DNA of 64,000 nt from Agarophyton chilense (GCA_030374765.1 JARGXX010000016.1:310001-374000), one strand, 5' to 3'. Positions 41,914-53,007 are shown, numbered from the stretch's first letter. A program made the numbers and translations. Notes: generated by a model from the letters alone, not told the origin.

Positions 41914-43728
41914 AAAAATAATCCATTGTTAGGTCACCAACGAGTACCAAAGCGGCAACGCGTCTGCAGATCCGGTTAAAGCTTCGCTTCCTGCTACGTC
42001 CCTTTAGCAAAGCTCCAAGAAGCGACTGGCTATCAATGAACATAATTGCCCGTGTTCGATATTTATTCCGATTTCGAAGAAGCCAACGCAGACCGAGAAT
42101 GACTAATTCGCCCTCTAGAATGTGTATCGGGTGTTTTTTCTTCCAACGATGTCGTATCGCAGTTTTCCACTCCTGTTCTTCAATCCATTCAATACGATCC
42201 GATCCTTCGCAAATTTTCAAAGGATCTCGGCACTCCGTATAAACTACTCCTCCACCAATTAAGCTTGCGTCTATACAAAGGATTGTTGTGTTGAACGGCG
42301 TAGAAATATTAATCCGGATCAACGGTGCTAGTTTTAAAATTAATTCCATCTCCTTCCGGCTAACTACGTTGCCGCCAACATATTCTTTGGTTGAGGACGC
42401 AATGGAATATATTCTTTCGAAGACCGAAAGAAGTGGCCTCCTCAATAGCATAAACCAAGCCCATTTTCCAATTATGCTTTGTACTTCTTGTACCTTCCAT
42501 ATCTTCTTTTTCAGCATGTTTTCAGTAATTGTTATCAGCGTTTTCATTTTTTTCCGTTTTGGCATCAATACGCCATTTTTCCGACTTCAATTCCCAAGAC
42601 TTCTGTACTTTCTCCTTCTGCCGTCCATGATACTTTTGTCGCCTGCGAAGGCAAAGAGCTACGCTCAGACTTCTTTATCACGGCCCGCAGATTTCTTTCC
42701 GACATCTCTTTGCTTGTTCCAAATTAAAAATAATCGTCCACGTAAGCTCCAAATTTATATTCGCCAACAGAAATTGAATCCGCTACCCAGTCTTCCATGC
42801 AGCGCTTAGCGCGAGCTAAGATTTCTAGATAGATTTTCTGAGCCACAAAGACGGAGTGTGACCACCCCATGGGCATTGAGAGCATGACGGGGAATAATTT
42901 TTTCCTTCCGACTTCGATTGGGGGCAAACCAAAATACGTATTCATCCATCCTGGTAATTTCATTCGGTGGTATGGATTGTCCATGTCTGACTTTCCAACA
43001 TAAAGCGTTCGTCCTTCCGAGATGTGTAATCTCGCCAGATGCCCTGGGTTTGGAAGATCGATTTTTGGTGGGTCGGTAAACTGAAGGTTAGCGTTCCGAG
43101 GGTCGATTATGAGCCTTTGTTTTCCCTCTTTTTTAGGAACCGCAAAAACACCATTCACAACTTTCGGTTTTCTTTCCCTCAAATCTTCTAACCCCCCTTC
43201 CACCAATTTTCTAATCAGGGCATTGTAATCTTTCGCCATCACTCCACAAAACGTCTTCTTAGCTCCTTTCACCTCTTCATCTTCTCGGATAGTTTTTGTA
43301 GTCATATATAGTAGCTGTATATCCCCTGGTAGTAATGAGATAATATCAGCCGAGGCTGCCAGACCATTTTCTGGCAATGATACTCGGTCCGGATTCAGCC
43401 AGACCCATTGGTGTGAGTCACTGTATTCGAACGTAGAATCAACCTCTCCTACGGACTCCTCCGCAACGAAATAATTTCGGCGGTATGAGTCCTCCCCGAT
43501 GCCTTGCAAGATATTGCTCGCCAGGCTTTGGACAGCTTTCCTCTCTTGTACCGGTAGAAAGGGGTAGACATGCCCGGCATACAAGCAATGAAGCCCACTT
43601 CGAAGTCCCTCAAGTATACTCTGGATTTTCTTCTTGCGTTTCCACTTTTGTCGTTGTCGTGCGCTTGCTTTCTTTGTATCCCCGTCCTGTATATCAGACG
43701 CCCCTGACATAGAAAGCACGTCCCGCAT
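41864..43728 (-). pseudogene. Reverse transcriptase / RNase H of the YR retrotransposon
   Basis: The first frame (43728-42724) has RT motifs: VPKKEGKQRLIIDPRNANLQ, the motif A region KSDMDNPYHRMKLPGWM, motif B LSMPMGWSHSVFVAQK and the catalytic motif AYVDDYF. A TAA follows immediately, after which the same frame reads on for about 50 codons. A frameshift then leads into the second frame (42568-41864). That frame has a connection and an RNase H domain, with Asp in TTILCIDASLIGGGVVY, Glu in ILEGELVILGLRWLL, Asp in IMFIDSQSLLGALL and the ending GKNPADEPSRAF. The domain set and order match DIRS-like polyproteins. One nonsense codon and one frameshift make this copy non-functional. Confidence 0.85.
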
Positions 43729-43777
43729 GCCAGTCGAATTAAAAATTATTGTTGTTGTTGGTGTCGTTGATTTTATA

Positions 43778-44872
43778 TTAGTTTTCGTTCCCGTCTCCTG
43801 GCTTCCGCAAGGCAGACTTATCCTTCTTAAACTCCTTACGAAGTTTTGCCGACTTGTGAAGCCTTCGCTTCATTGACTCGCCTATCAAATTGTCGTGCTC
43901 CTCTTCGAGTTCTCTGGCCGCTTCCCAGTTACCAGTCTTATCAACCATTGTCACTGCGGCCAACCTGCGAATTTCCAACTCCACCGCCAACTCATTTTTA
44001 GCGCGCATAATGCCCAAAGAGCTGATGAGGCAGTCGATAACTCGAGCTAGTGTTGCAGCTTCCCGGCGGTTCCGAATGCCCGTCAAATGACGAGCTTCAA
44101 CCCACGCAGAGACCATAGGATAATTCGTCAGGGCTTTGCGGAGCATATCTTCCCTTTCAAGACTGTCAACCGAAACATATTGTTCAGGAAACGGTTTGCT
44201 AGCGAAAGCAACCCAGAACTTTTTGTTCGCCTTCTGCCGCTTCGAATTCAAAGCCTTCTTCGCAAAGCTCGAAATCCCCTCGTCTCCATCGTCGGACTCT
44301 GAACCAGATTCATTGCCGGAATCGACAACAACTCCTTCCATCGCCTGTCTGATGTCGACGAGAAAATCGTCCCCCTTTGACTTCTTCTTTGAATTTTTCC
44401 GCGACTCCTTCAATTCTTTAATGTCTTTAGTCATGCTTTTCTGCGCCTTCTCCAACCCCTTCATGAAAGAACGAATTTTCTGCATTTCACTGGGGCGCGT
44501 AGTAGCCTCTTCTTCAGAGTCAGAATCCGGAGCGGACTCGGACTCGTATTCATTCGAAGATTCACCCTCTTTGCCCCCCGTCATGCGTTTAGAACGCCCC
44601 CGAGGTTTTTGATCCGAGACGGTTACAACTCGAGTACTCGCTACTCCCTTAGAAGACCCCGCTTTCGACGCACTCCCTCCGAAACTTAGTGGGTATGTTT
44701 TATCTTCAATGCAATGGAACAAGACGTCCGTCTCTCCCTCTTTAGGGATTCCCGGAATCTCATTCCTGATTACACGAGGGAGAGCATTTTTGCTCTGTGA
44801 CATTTCTCCAAGGTAAACTGAAAGCCTACCCCGAAAAGCTTCTCTTTCGACGACCAAGGCGTCTTCCCCCAT
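43778..44872 (-). CDS. Gag-like ORF of the YR retrotransposon
   Basis: An intact 364-codon frame runs from the ATG at 44872. The open frame continues upstream to a TTG at 44950. The product is highly charged: a Ser/Glu-rich acidic region (SESAPDSDSEEEATTRPSE), a Lys-rich probable coiled coil (KSMTKDIKELKESRKNSKKK), a second acidic cluster, then an alpha-helical C-terminal region (around TLARVIDCLISSLGIMRAKN). Position and orientation just upstream of RT make it the gag-equivalent. No zinc knuckle is present, as is common in YR elements. The only protein of this element without a visible break. Confidence 0.65.
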   Translation of the reverse strand: MGEDALVVEREAFRGRLSVYLGEMSQSKNALPRVIRNEIPGIPKEGETDVLFHCIEDKTYPLSFGGSASKAGSSKGVASTRVVTVSDQKPRGRSKRMTGGKEGESSNEYESESAPDSDSEEEATTRPSEMQKIRSFMKGLEKAQKSMTKDIKELKESRKNSKKKSKGDDFLVDIRQAMEGVVVDSGNESGSESDDGDEGISSFAKKALNSKRQKANKKFWVAFASKPFPEQYVSVDSLEREDMLRKALTNYPMVSAWVEARHLTGIRNRREAATLARVIDCLISSLGIMRAKNELAVELEIRRLAAVTMVDKTGNWEAARELEEEHDNLIGESMKRRLHKSAKLRKEFKKDKSALRKPGDGNEN

Positions 44873-45830
44873 GCCCTCGATTTTCTGTCCGAGAGCCCTG
44901 CAGTTTGAAATTTTGTTTGTAGCAGGTCCATAACCTCTAAGGATGGTCAACCCATTCCGTCCTCGGGACTACTTTAACCCGTAGTGCAGGCTTGCGCTTT
45001 TAGGAGGGCTGCTCCTGGCTGAGTGCGCGACCTATATAGCTCCAGCCGTCACCCGACCCCCATACAAGTGGAATTAGGTCCGGGCCTCGTATCCGCCAGG
45101 TCCCTGAGATTCGTGCCTCGACAACACTACCCACAGTTACTACTGGACAGACGTTGGTGCTTTAAACACCCCCGCCTTACGTCATTACGCAAGGCGCATG
45201 GTACAGAAATTTGAACAATTGTTTTTCAGAAAACCCTTCAAAAACTAAACAGCAATAGCGCGAAAACCGTTAATTCCGATATGCAACTTTAAAAAACTTT
45301 ATAAGACTCGATTAAAAAACACGCAAAACCCCCAGCCAGATACGACCTTCACACGAGCTCCCGGATTGTCCTGACGATAAACTTGCGCACGTGGGAAAAA
45401 ACCCCTGATCACCCAATTAAGGAAAGAACTTACATAATTCCGTTTCCGGACTCTAACACAAGCAACGCCAGCAAAGCCCAATGGACAACAACCCATACGG
45501 TAACACACTTAAGCTCTGCATTTCGTCGAACCTAGCCTTAAAAAATTATTTTTCACCAGCATTCCGCAATGCCCTGTCTCGAAGTACCGATAATTTAATT
45601 TCCTCAGAAATTTGAAACAAGTTTCAAGAATTCCGAAAAACACACCAATTTGATAGGAATCACTGGCCTACGGAGGCCTGATCACTTCCCTCTCCAACAG
45701 GGATCCCTCCCTGACTTTCTCCGTTAGCCAGCTTGCGCTGCCCAGTCGACACCACTAGGAGGTGGAGTAAAGCTTTAGTCGACCAAACGCAGAGGCGTCA
45801 ATTTTCGTCAAGTCTCCGGAAATAATAATC

Positions 45831-46036
45831 GGTAATATTGTCGCGAGAGACCTTGACAGCTAGAACGGCAACAAGAACGGCCCACTTCGAGAGAGCTATA
45901 GACCAAACGATATGATAACACCCCTCCTTTCGGTCGCAATGGGTTCCGATGTATGCCAGAACGGGAAGAGTTGGAACGCACAACCATTGAGGTACTTCGT
46001 AGCCCGCCCACCATTCGGACGGGTAACATACCATTT
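45831..46036 (+). repeat. Long direct repeat, copy 2 (flank of YR retrotransposon)
   Basis: A near-identical partner of 40265-40471 in the same orientation. It forms the right-hand border of the YR element and continues into the other piece of the unassigned ORF region. Confidence 0.9.
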
Positions 46037-46658
46037 GCGGCGGTTCTCCGTCATCTGAGAGAAGAACTCAGTTCTATGGAAACCACGAATGGTACGAATG
46101 AGTCAATTCTGACAGCTGATCTGGGCCTCGCTGGCAGCTTCCTCGCCCCAACGATCACGATCTCGCCAGGGAATGGTGTTTAAGGGATTGTTGAACATCA
46201 CCGTTTCTAGGTCAACCTTCAGCCACTTCGTCGATCTACCAATACAGTGCAATAATCACACGAGGTTACGGAAGTATAATAAATCGTCGTTACACGGCAG
46301 ATATGATTGGTCACTCGGATTGGTGTTAGGAATGAAAAACCGAAACCGTGAGTGCTGTTGACGCTTTTGAAAGCAAGCCTTTCTTTCTGGACAGGAACGA
46401 TTCTCCCTTGACCGCATTGTTGGAGCCAATTGCTCGGTTCCAAGACGGTGGCTGTCCCAACGATTCCATGAGGCCGAACCAGGAAGGGTGAGATGCTTAA
46501 ACTGCGAACCCAACCCAGCGTCAGCATAGGAACCGACCAAGAGGTGGCCTCCAAGTGCAGCGCATTAGGCTCCTTGGGGAGCAGACAATAACGGTTGAGT
46601 GTTGCAGGCGGGGCGCTGAACCAGAACAGATCGTAATGCCCGGACCCAGGAGGAAAAC
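45831..46658 (-). pseudogene. Unassigned broken ORF region (right piece), cut by the gypsy LTR
   Basis: Minus-strand frames here (about 46658-46219, then 46034-45831) are protein-like but interrupted by stops. Their downstream end shares the 206-bp repeat with the left piece at 39353-40471, so the two pieces appear to be parts of one former ORF separated by the YR element. The region is truncated on the right, where the gypsy 3' LTR begins. The protein family is unknown. Confidence 0.35.
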
Positions 46659-47104
46659 TGTAACGCAATAACTGGTGGGTCAGCGTTCTGGTCTCAACCT
46701 CAGGTAGCGTGGTAGAGCGGTTCCTAATGTTTTTATCCTTGCCGGCGGCACTGCCAGAGTACTTGGTGCAATGGGCTGGCGTTTACTGCGTATTACTACA
46801 GGTCGTAGATACGGAAACGTTAGCTTGAAGACCAATTGGTGGAGCTAATGTACCAAAGAGGGTAATTTAGTATCCTAACGGTGCCTACCTTACTCTAAAG
46901 GAAAAGCGTCACTCGAGCCAAATAAATAACAATGGCGAGGCTTTGGGATCTCCCTGTTACTCTAATGCTAATCTATTACACTATACAAAATAAAATAATA
47001 ATCTAAATGAGCCCAGCCGAGGTCGGGCAGTCCCCGTGGCGTCTGTAAGATACCTCAGACTCCGGCGGCTTACAAGACTCAACCTTTATCGTTTCTCTTT
47101 CACA
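46659..47104 (-). repeat. Gypsy LTR A (3' LTR of the minus-strand element)
   Basis: The 446-base repeat begins TGTAACG and ends TTTCACA on the plus strand, so it has the usual TG...CA ends. It aligns along its length with 56357-56801 and, inverted, with 61283-61728, with scattered substitutions. Confidence 0.9.
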
Positions 47105-47117
47105 TATCTCCCTCCTT
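47105..47117 (-). promoter_or_regulatory. Polypurine tract of the gypsy element
   Basis: On the minus strand AAGGAGGGAGATA directly precedes the 3' LTR. This is the expected position and composition for the plus-strand primer of reverse transcription. Confidence 0.65.
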
Positions 47118-47541
47118 ACGATTCGACCGTCGCGGCGAAGTCCAGATTGCCTTTTGAGAGACCCAGGGGACGTGAGCGCTTATGCGCTCCCATTACCATT
47201 GTGTGCGACGGGACGTCGCGTCGTCATCACCTGTGGGGTTACGAGGAAGTGTGAGCTGACCATTGGCGCAGGGGTGGCAATTAATTTGTCTAAGGACTGA
47301 AACTCAAGCTTGCCTTCAGCGCTGGCCGTAAGTGCATCGCCAGCATATTCCTTTCGTCGCGTCGGCGAGATGGTCCCTTGGCTTCTTATCTCCTGACTGT
47401 CTTTGGGGCCTTCCGTAGTCACCACTCTTCCTTTGGCGACCCTCCGCGCTTTGTCCACCGGGGTTTACGTCTGTCAGTCCGCTCGGGTCAATTCCGTCAT
47501 CTTGTCTTCGCATCGTGGTACTTTTCCATTGGTCGCGCGCG

Positions 47542-49538
47542 ATGCCGAAATCGCGTTATAAGCCCGTCGGATACGCTATTCTCCCTCCTGACTTTGTCGC
47601 TTCCTTCGGTTTTCCTATTCATTTCCCGGCGTACCAGCCTGTGGGCTGCGACACCATGGCTTCAAACAAACAAGCAGAGAGCTCCTCGGGATACCAAGTG
47701 GCTTATGAACGTCCAGGGGACCGCTATGACCATACCATCGGAGGAAGTCCACGGGCAGTGCGTCATGCCATTCTTCCGTCCTCTGTGGAAGAATTCCAAA
47801 GGTTCTGTTATTTGTATCTCGACGCCCAGAAGTTCGCTAAGTTCCTCGATTTACGGAGGGGCAGTAAGAACGCGCGCAGCGTCTTGTGTTATAACCGGTG
47901 GTTGCATTCTCCTGTGGATCTGCGATCGGCGACGCGCTGTCGCACCCTCCTCCAAGCGGACATGCCGTACGTCCACTGCGAGGAGGAAGCCTAGTACCAG
48001 TTCAGGGTGAAAAAACTCCTTTGGGACCTATACGCGGGCTTATCTCGCCTCATGTGAGATTTCCTCCGGCGGGTCACAACCTCTGGGGGCTCATGTGCTT
48101 CCGAACGCCGTATGACCGGCTGTTTTGGATGTCCAATAGGGTCTATTGGAACGACAGGCACGAGCCCGATGGTCGTTTACGTCAATCCCTGGAACTCTTC
48201 TTCTGCTGGCACCAGGTGATATTTCACGACGTGAGCGCAGACAAACGTCCTCCGTCATATCTCTCGCTGCCCAGTGTGGATGAAAACCAGTGGGCCATGT
48301 AATGGCGTCTCTCGCCGCTCCTTTTGGTTCCCACGCCGTTCGTGGTGGCGTATCATTCGTCCCAACTCATGAGTGACGACAACGACCGAAGGGCTTTGTT
48401 GGCCTGACAGATACTCTTCGTCGAGTTCGGCTTCATGACTCTTATGGCCCTCCTGGATACCGCGAAGTACGGATTCCGTGGTAATTTCTGTTCGTATGAT
48501 TGGAGGGTACAGCACGACGAGAGCATACCCGGTCCTCGAGGTCGTCTAGTTCCACTCCCGGACATCATGATCCGTTTCCTAAGGAGCTTGGGCATCCAGA
48601 ATATCGTTCGTGGGACCCGGTTCGCCTGCGAGAAGGGCGAAGCCCTTTTGAATCATGTCCTACATGTGGAGTTGAGCAAGACTCCCGGGTTTCTTTGTAA
48701 TGACCACGACACCGACTCGTTCAAGCCGATTCCACTACATCCACAGGTTTGGGATGACACTAGTGCCTGTCCCGCCAAGCCTTTGAGGAATCAACCACCG
48801 GAAATTACGAGGCGTCATGTGCCTGACTATTACCCGAATGCTGTTGGTTTCGATTCCATGTGCTTCGAGCCTGACCTAAAAGCCACGCTGTTGGTTGCTG
48901 CTGGTATGTCCGATGGAGAATCCTTCGGTGAAAATATCTTCGTCCTACCCGTGGAGGGCCTCAATCCTTCGGTCGAGTCCGCTATTGTGTTGCCGACCGC
49001 TTCCCCTCCTCCAGCTTTTCCTTGCGTCGCTCCTCGGGATGAACTCTCTTATGAGCCGCCCGTCACCCAAGTGCACATCCCTCCTGGCGAGGTTACTGTC
49101 AAAGCCGAGAGTCCTGTAGGTGATGCGCTGGCTCATAAGTCCACTGGGGGCGTCGAAATCGCTCTGTTCTCTCCATTGCCGCATTTTTCCGCTTCGGTCA
49201 CTGCTGCAGCCGCAGATCTCCGTCATGTCTGCCGTACCGTTGGTATTACGGCCTCGATGGACATTGCGACAGTTTTGAGGAAAGCTTGCTCTTGGGCGTG
49301 TCGCTCGGCGCGTTGGCCCGCGATTATCCAACAGGGTCAGGATCTGAAGACCGCCATATTGAATATACTGCAGCAGAATGCCCAATTGAGGTCCCAGAAG
49401 GTTATTGTCGACTTGGATGCCTGGTGTGGTCTACATTTGAGCGATGGGGAGGCTTCCGATGGTGACAATAGTTCCTCAGGTGAATCTCCGCCGAAGAAGC
49501 ATGCTCGGCTCGCTAGGCCGGTCGAATTGGTACTTTAG
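47542..49538 (+). pseudogene. Antisense ORF within the gypsy element, unknown, broken
   Basis: On the strand opposite to pol, and between the integrase end and the 3' LTR, lies a former ORF of about 660 codons. The first segment (47542-47994) starts MPKSRYKPVGYAILPPDF. After a frameshift it continues in another frame with stops ending at 48302 and near 48408, then runs open for 367 codons (48435-49538). The last part has a Pro/Val-rich middle and an acidic Ser-rich C-terminus ending in a basic KKHARLARP, like a nuclear signal. No domain was recognised. Some plant gypsy families carry an antisense ORF at just this place. It may instead be the gag of a separate plus-strand insertion. Confidence 0.5.
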
Positions 49539-49815
49539 GCTTATCGAGTGACCTTAGTCCCGGTTTCGCTTCTGCAAGTTCCAATAAGGACGACGAAGCT
49601 ACTGTTTCGCTTTTCCAGTGAGTCCTGCTGGTGTTCCAAGCGCTTTCGCGAGCCTTGAGGTCATGGCGAAGGCTGTTAGGCCTCTGCTAATTAGTCAAAT
49701 AAAGTAATTCTTGTGCTTTTCCAAAGTTGCTCCTGTATTCCTCAAACGTGCGTGCCCCGGGACGGCTTCTGAACCTTGAGATTGTCTCAGGTCTTCCTTA
49801 GGTGTCGCCTGAAGA
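49539..49815. other. Spacer between antisense ORF and pol end
   Basis: About 280 bases separate the two converging frames inside the gypsy element. No motif was recognised. Confidence 0.4.
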
Positions 49816-51448
49816 CTAACTTTGTTTTCTGATGCGGGAGTTTCGGCGAACCGCCGTGTCGGGAGAGCGTTTGGGAGGCGTTTTGGTATTATTCAGGCCA
49901 ATAGTTGACCCCTCCTGAAGGCTTCGCTCCGTGCTGGCGAATTTGCGCCAATAGCGGGCGATAAAAATAGCCGGAATGGTTTGAGGATCTTGCCAAGTGT
50001 CATCCTCAGGGGTGTAACCGATCCAACGGTCACGATAGCGCATAATTCCGTCTACTCCCTGACCAGCCGAGATGATTCGTTCAATATCTTAATCCAGTTG
50101 GCTTTCATCCTCCGGAAGGAGAGTGTGGTCCAGAGGGGCGAGTTTATCGGAGTCGGTTGGGAGAGATGGATCATCGTCAGTGGCATTAACCATCGTGTAC
50201 ATGGGGCTAGTCGGGTCCGCGAGACCTGCGTTAGGAGTTGTGGGGATTTGAGCATCGACCCGAAGTCGTAGTGATTTCGTTGGGCCAAGGGGCTGTGACT
50301 TTGGTGATTCGGACGAGCTGGGGGCTCTTTTCACCCGATCAATAGACACAGTGTCCCGTAGGCCGTCAATTAGAAACGTAATGGTGTGTTGATTGGCCTT
50401 ACAGACTTTATATGGTCCCGTGGAGCGGGGTAAGAGCTTCCGCGTAGTGTCCTCAAGTTCATCAGTGTCCTTCGGTGGCCGGTGCAGGTAAACAAGTTTT
50501 CCTTTCCCAAAGGTTCGTGTGTTCCAATTGGCTTTGTCGAAATTGACCTTGTGGCGCCGTTGGGCTTTGGTTAGTACAGCTTTAGCGGATTGGATAATGC
50601 GGTCGATGCGTCGGCACGAGTAGCGCTTCGCCTGGGTAGGAGTCATTCCTTCGGTTATGTTCTGGGGCATGATAGACTCCTGAAGTTCAACTGCCATCGG
50701 CGGTGGCGATGTCGTCAGCGTTTTCTCGGAAGGTGTTGTCCCCGTGGAAGTGTGCACTTGCGTGTTTTAGGCATAAACCAGTGGCTAAACGTAGTCATCC
50801 CAGTCCAATTGGTGCTCCGATACGTAGTGTGCAAATCAGTTCAGAATAGTACAGTTGAAGCGTTTGGCTTTGCCATTGGTTTGCGGGTGGTACGCCGTCG
50901 GGGTCACATGTTTGATACCTTAGGTAGCACAAACTTGTGAGAAGAATTTGGATACAAACGGGCTGCCATTATCAGTAAGGAAGTAGAGTTGCATGCCATA
51001 TTGATATACCCAGTGGTACAAGAAGGCCGTGGCGACATCCGTGGCTGTTGTCTTCCCTAGAGGTAGGGCTCGTGTGAGTTTGGTTAACCTATCGAATATT
51101 ATAAAGACAAACCGTTTCCCATTGGACGACGTAGGCAAAGGCCCAAGTATATCCATTGCGACGTATTCCATCGGGCTTGTGACGGGGAAGAGTCTCAATT
51201 TTGCTTGATGGTTGCCGCGAGCCCTTCGGATTTGTGCGCACGATGTACAGTTCCGTGCGGTTTGCCATAGGTCCTGCGCTATTAGTGGCCAGTAGAAGAA
51301 CTTCCTTTGGGTCTGGTACATTCGTCGGCCTCCGGAGTGACAAGCCAAGCGAGGGAAATGGGCGAGGTATAGGAATCGCGCCCTTAGTGACCTTGGTACT
51401 ACCCTTTGGAGTGCGCAATCCAGTGATGAGCGGCGACGAAGTAGTCAA
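49816..51448 (-). pseudogene. Gypsy integrase with C-terminal chromodomain-like region
   Basis: The zinc-binding and catalytic core (51348-50920) reads FFYWPLIAQDLWQTARNCTSC, MDILGPLPTSSNGKRFVFII with the first catalytic Asp, and FLTDNGSPFVSKFFSQV with the second. After breaks, the C-terminal barrel follows (50757-50089: FGKGKLVYLHRPPKD, TGPYKVCKANQHTITFLIDG). A stop separates the last segment (50043-49816), which reads YRDRWIGYTPEDDTWQDPQT and resembles a chromodomain (hydrophobic-x-W-x-G-Y ... D-x-T-W-E/Q-P). Chromodomain integrases target chromatin and define chromoviruses. Several frameshifts and stops inactivate it. Confidence 0.82.
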
Positions 51449-51522
51449 AATCGGTCAATGTCCAATAGGAATTCATGGATTCCTACTAATTGGGCTGTTT
51501 TCTTGCAGTACTTGTGTTTGAC

Positions 51523-52840
51523 TTACGCCTGCAGGAGTTGCTCGATAGTTATAGGGAGCAGCTCTTTTTCTTCTGGGTTTATCACGTTAACCTGAGGTGG
51601 TGTCAAATGGGGCGTTACTGTATCCCAGTCAAACAGGTAGACTTCGTTCTCCTTTACATCAGGATCATCCGTTTTGACCTTTCCCATAAGATCATTCATT
51701 TCCGTATAGCCCTGAGGTCTATCATCCGTAAAGGGGGTAGGAATGAGATCGTCCAATGGCGTGTCATCAGATCCGTCGGTAATGATTCGCGAGACGGCAT
51801 CTGCTTCCTGGTGCTTGATGCCAGACCTATAGGATATATCGTAGTCATACTCTGACAGCCTGAGGCGCCAATGGGGGAGGTGAATTGATGCATCCGTCAT
51901 ATTAAGTATCCAGCGGAGTGAATCGTGGTCTGTCATTATGGTAAACCTAGTTCCCTCGAGGTATGGACGTAGTGTCAATACGGACCATACGATGGCTAGA
52001 CATTCCTTTTCGGTGGTACTATAGTTGCGCTCCGTGCTGGTGAGTATCCAATAGGTCGATAGTCGTTCGCTGACTCCTGTTCCAGTAGCAGTGCACAACC
52101 CACTTGGACATCAGAGGCATCTGTGTCCAGGACAAAGACCTATTGGGCTTTGGTAAAGCCAATATAGGTGGGTTCAACAATTTGTCCTTTAGGACCTGAA
52201 ATGCCTCGTACTGGTCGTCGCTAAGGCATTCAAACTCCGAAGGTGTTCCCTTTTTCAGCATTGCGTTGAGAGGGGCCGAGATTTTAGCAAACCCTTCGAC
52301 GAACCGTCGGTAAACATTGCACAAGCTCACCAAGGATCGTTTTTCCGTGTGGGTTCTGGGAGATTTAGCCTGGCGGAAAGCATTCGTGGTCCGTATGGCT
52401 ACCTTTAGCTTTCCTGGGAGGAAGACGTGACCGAGATAGTCCACCGAGGCCTGGAAGAAGGCGCATTTGCCGAGTTTCAGTGTTACTCCAGCGTCCTGTA
52501 GGATTTTTGGCACCGTCTTCACGTGGCGAAGGTGATTCTTTACGGTCCGTGAGAAGATTAGGAAGGCATCCAAATAGACCAGGGCGAATTTCCATTTGAC
52601 TCTGGACATTATAATGTCCATAATCCGTTGGAAGGATGCTGGCGCATTCTTTAAACCAAAGGGCACACAAGTAAATCTGAACTGACCTTCATGGTTAGTG
52701 AAGGTTATCAGCGCTCTCGCATCTTCGGCCGAAGAGATTTGCCAATATCCCGAGTTAGTGTCCAGTGTGGTAAATACGGCTGCTTCACGTAATGAATCTG
52801 GACAGTCATCCATACGGGGTATGGGGTATGACTCCCTCAT
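51523..52840 (-). pseudogene. Gypsy reverse transcriptase / RNase H with altered catalytic motif
   Basis: RT (52840-52019) shows YPIPRMDDCPDSL, motif A FTTLDTNSGYWQI, FTCVPFGLKNAPASFQRIM, and motif C as YLDAFLIFS, in which the second catalytic Asp of YLDD is Ala. The fingers/thumb parts continue with LKLGKCAFFQASVDYLGHVF and NVYRRFVEGFAKISAPLNAML. RNase H (52098-51523) has STTEKECLAIVWSVLTLRPY, TIMTDHDSLRWIL and the ending IKHQEADAVSR. A frameshift near 52090 separates RT from RNase H. The Asp-to-Ala change alone should abolish polymerase activity. Confidence 0.87.
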
Positions 52841-53007
52841 GGTTACTGCGTTCAGCTTCCTGTAATTGACAAAGAACCTGACGGAGCCATCCTTCTTATC
52901 CGGGAGGACAAGGGGGCTTGCTCATGCGGATTGGTTAGATGGCACCAGCTCTATGACGAAAGCTTAGCGCATTTTTTCCATCTGGTTGGCGACAATTTCC
53001 GTACCCT

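Larger units (their letters stand above)
40472..45830 (-). mobile_element. Tyrosine-recombinase retrotransposon (DIRS/Ngaro-type), degraded
   Basis: On the minus strand the order is gag-like ORF (44872-43778), reverse transcriptase (43728 onward), RNase H (to 41864) and tyrosine recombinase (41913-40910). The overlap of the RNase H end and recombinase start is typical of DIRS-like elements. There is no DDE integrase and no aspartic protease. RT carries one stop right after the catalytic motif and then a frameshift; the recombinase has two frameshifts. No DIRS-type methyltransferase domain was seen. The left terminal segment contains two inverted repeats (40800-40834 and 40844-40878). Both ends abut a 206-bp direct repeat. 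Such elements integrate through recombinase activity on a circular DNA. Confidence 0.82.

Noticed and set aside
47105-49538. Reading LTR A as the 5' LTR of a separate plus-strand element with the antisense ORF as its gag
   Set aside because: The sequence after LTR A on the plus strand lacks a TGG primer-binding start, while on the minus strand it is a good polypurine tract; kept only as an alternative.
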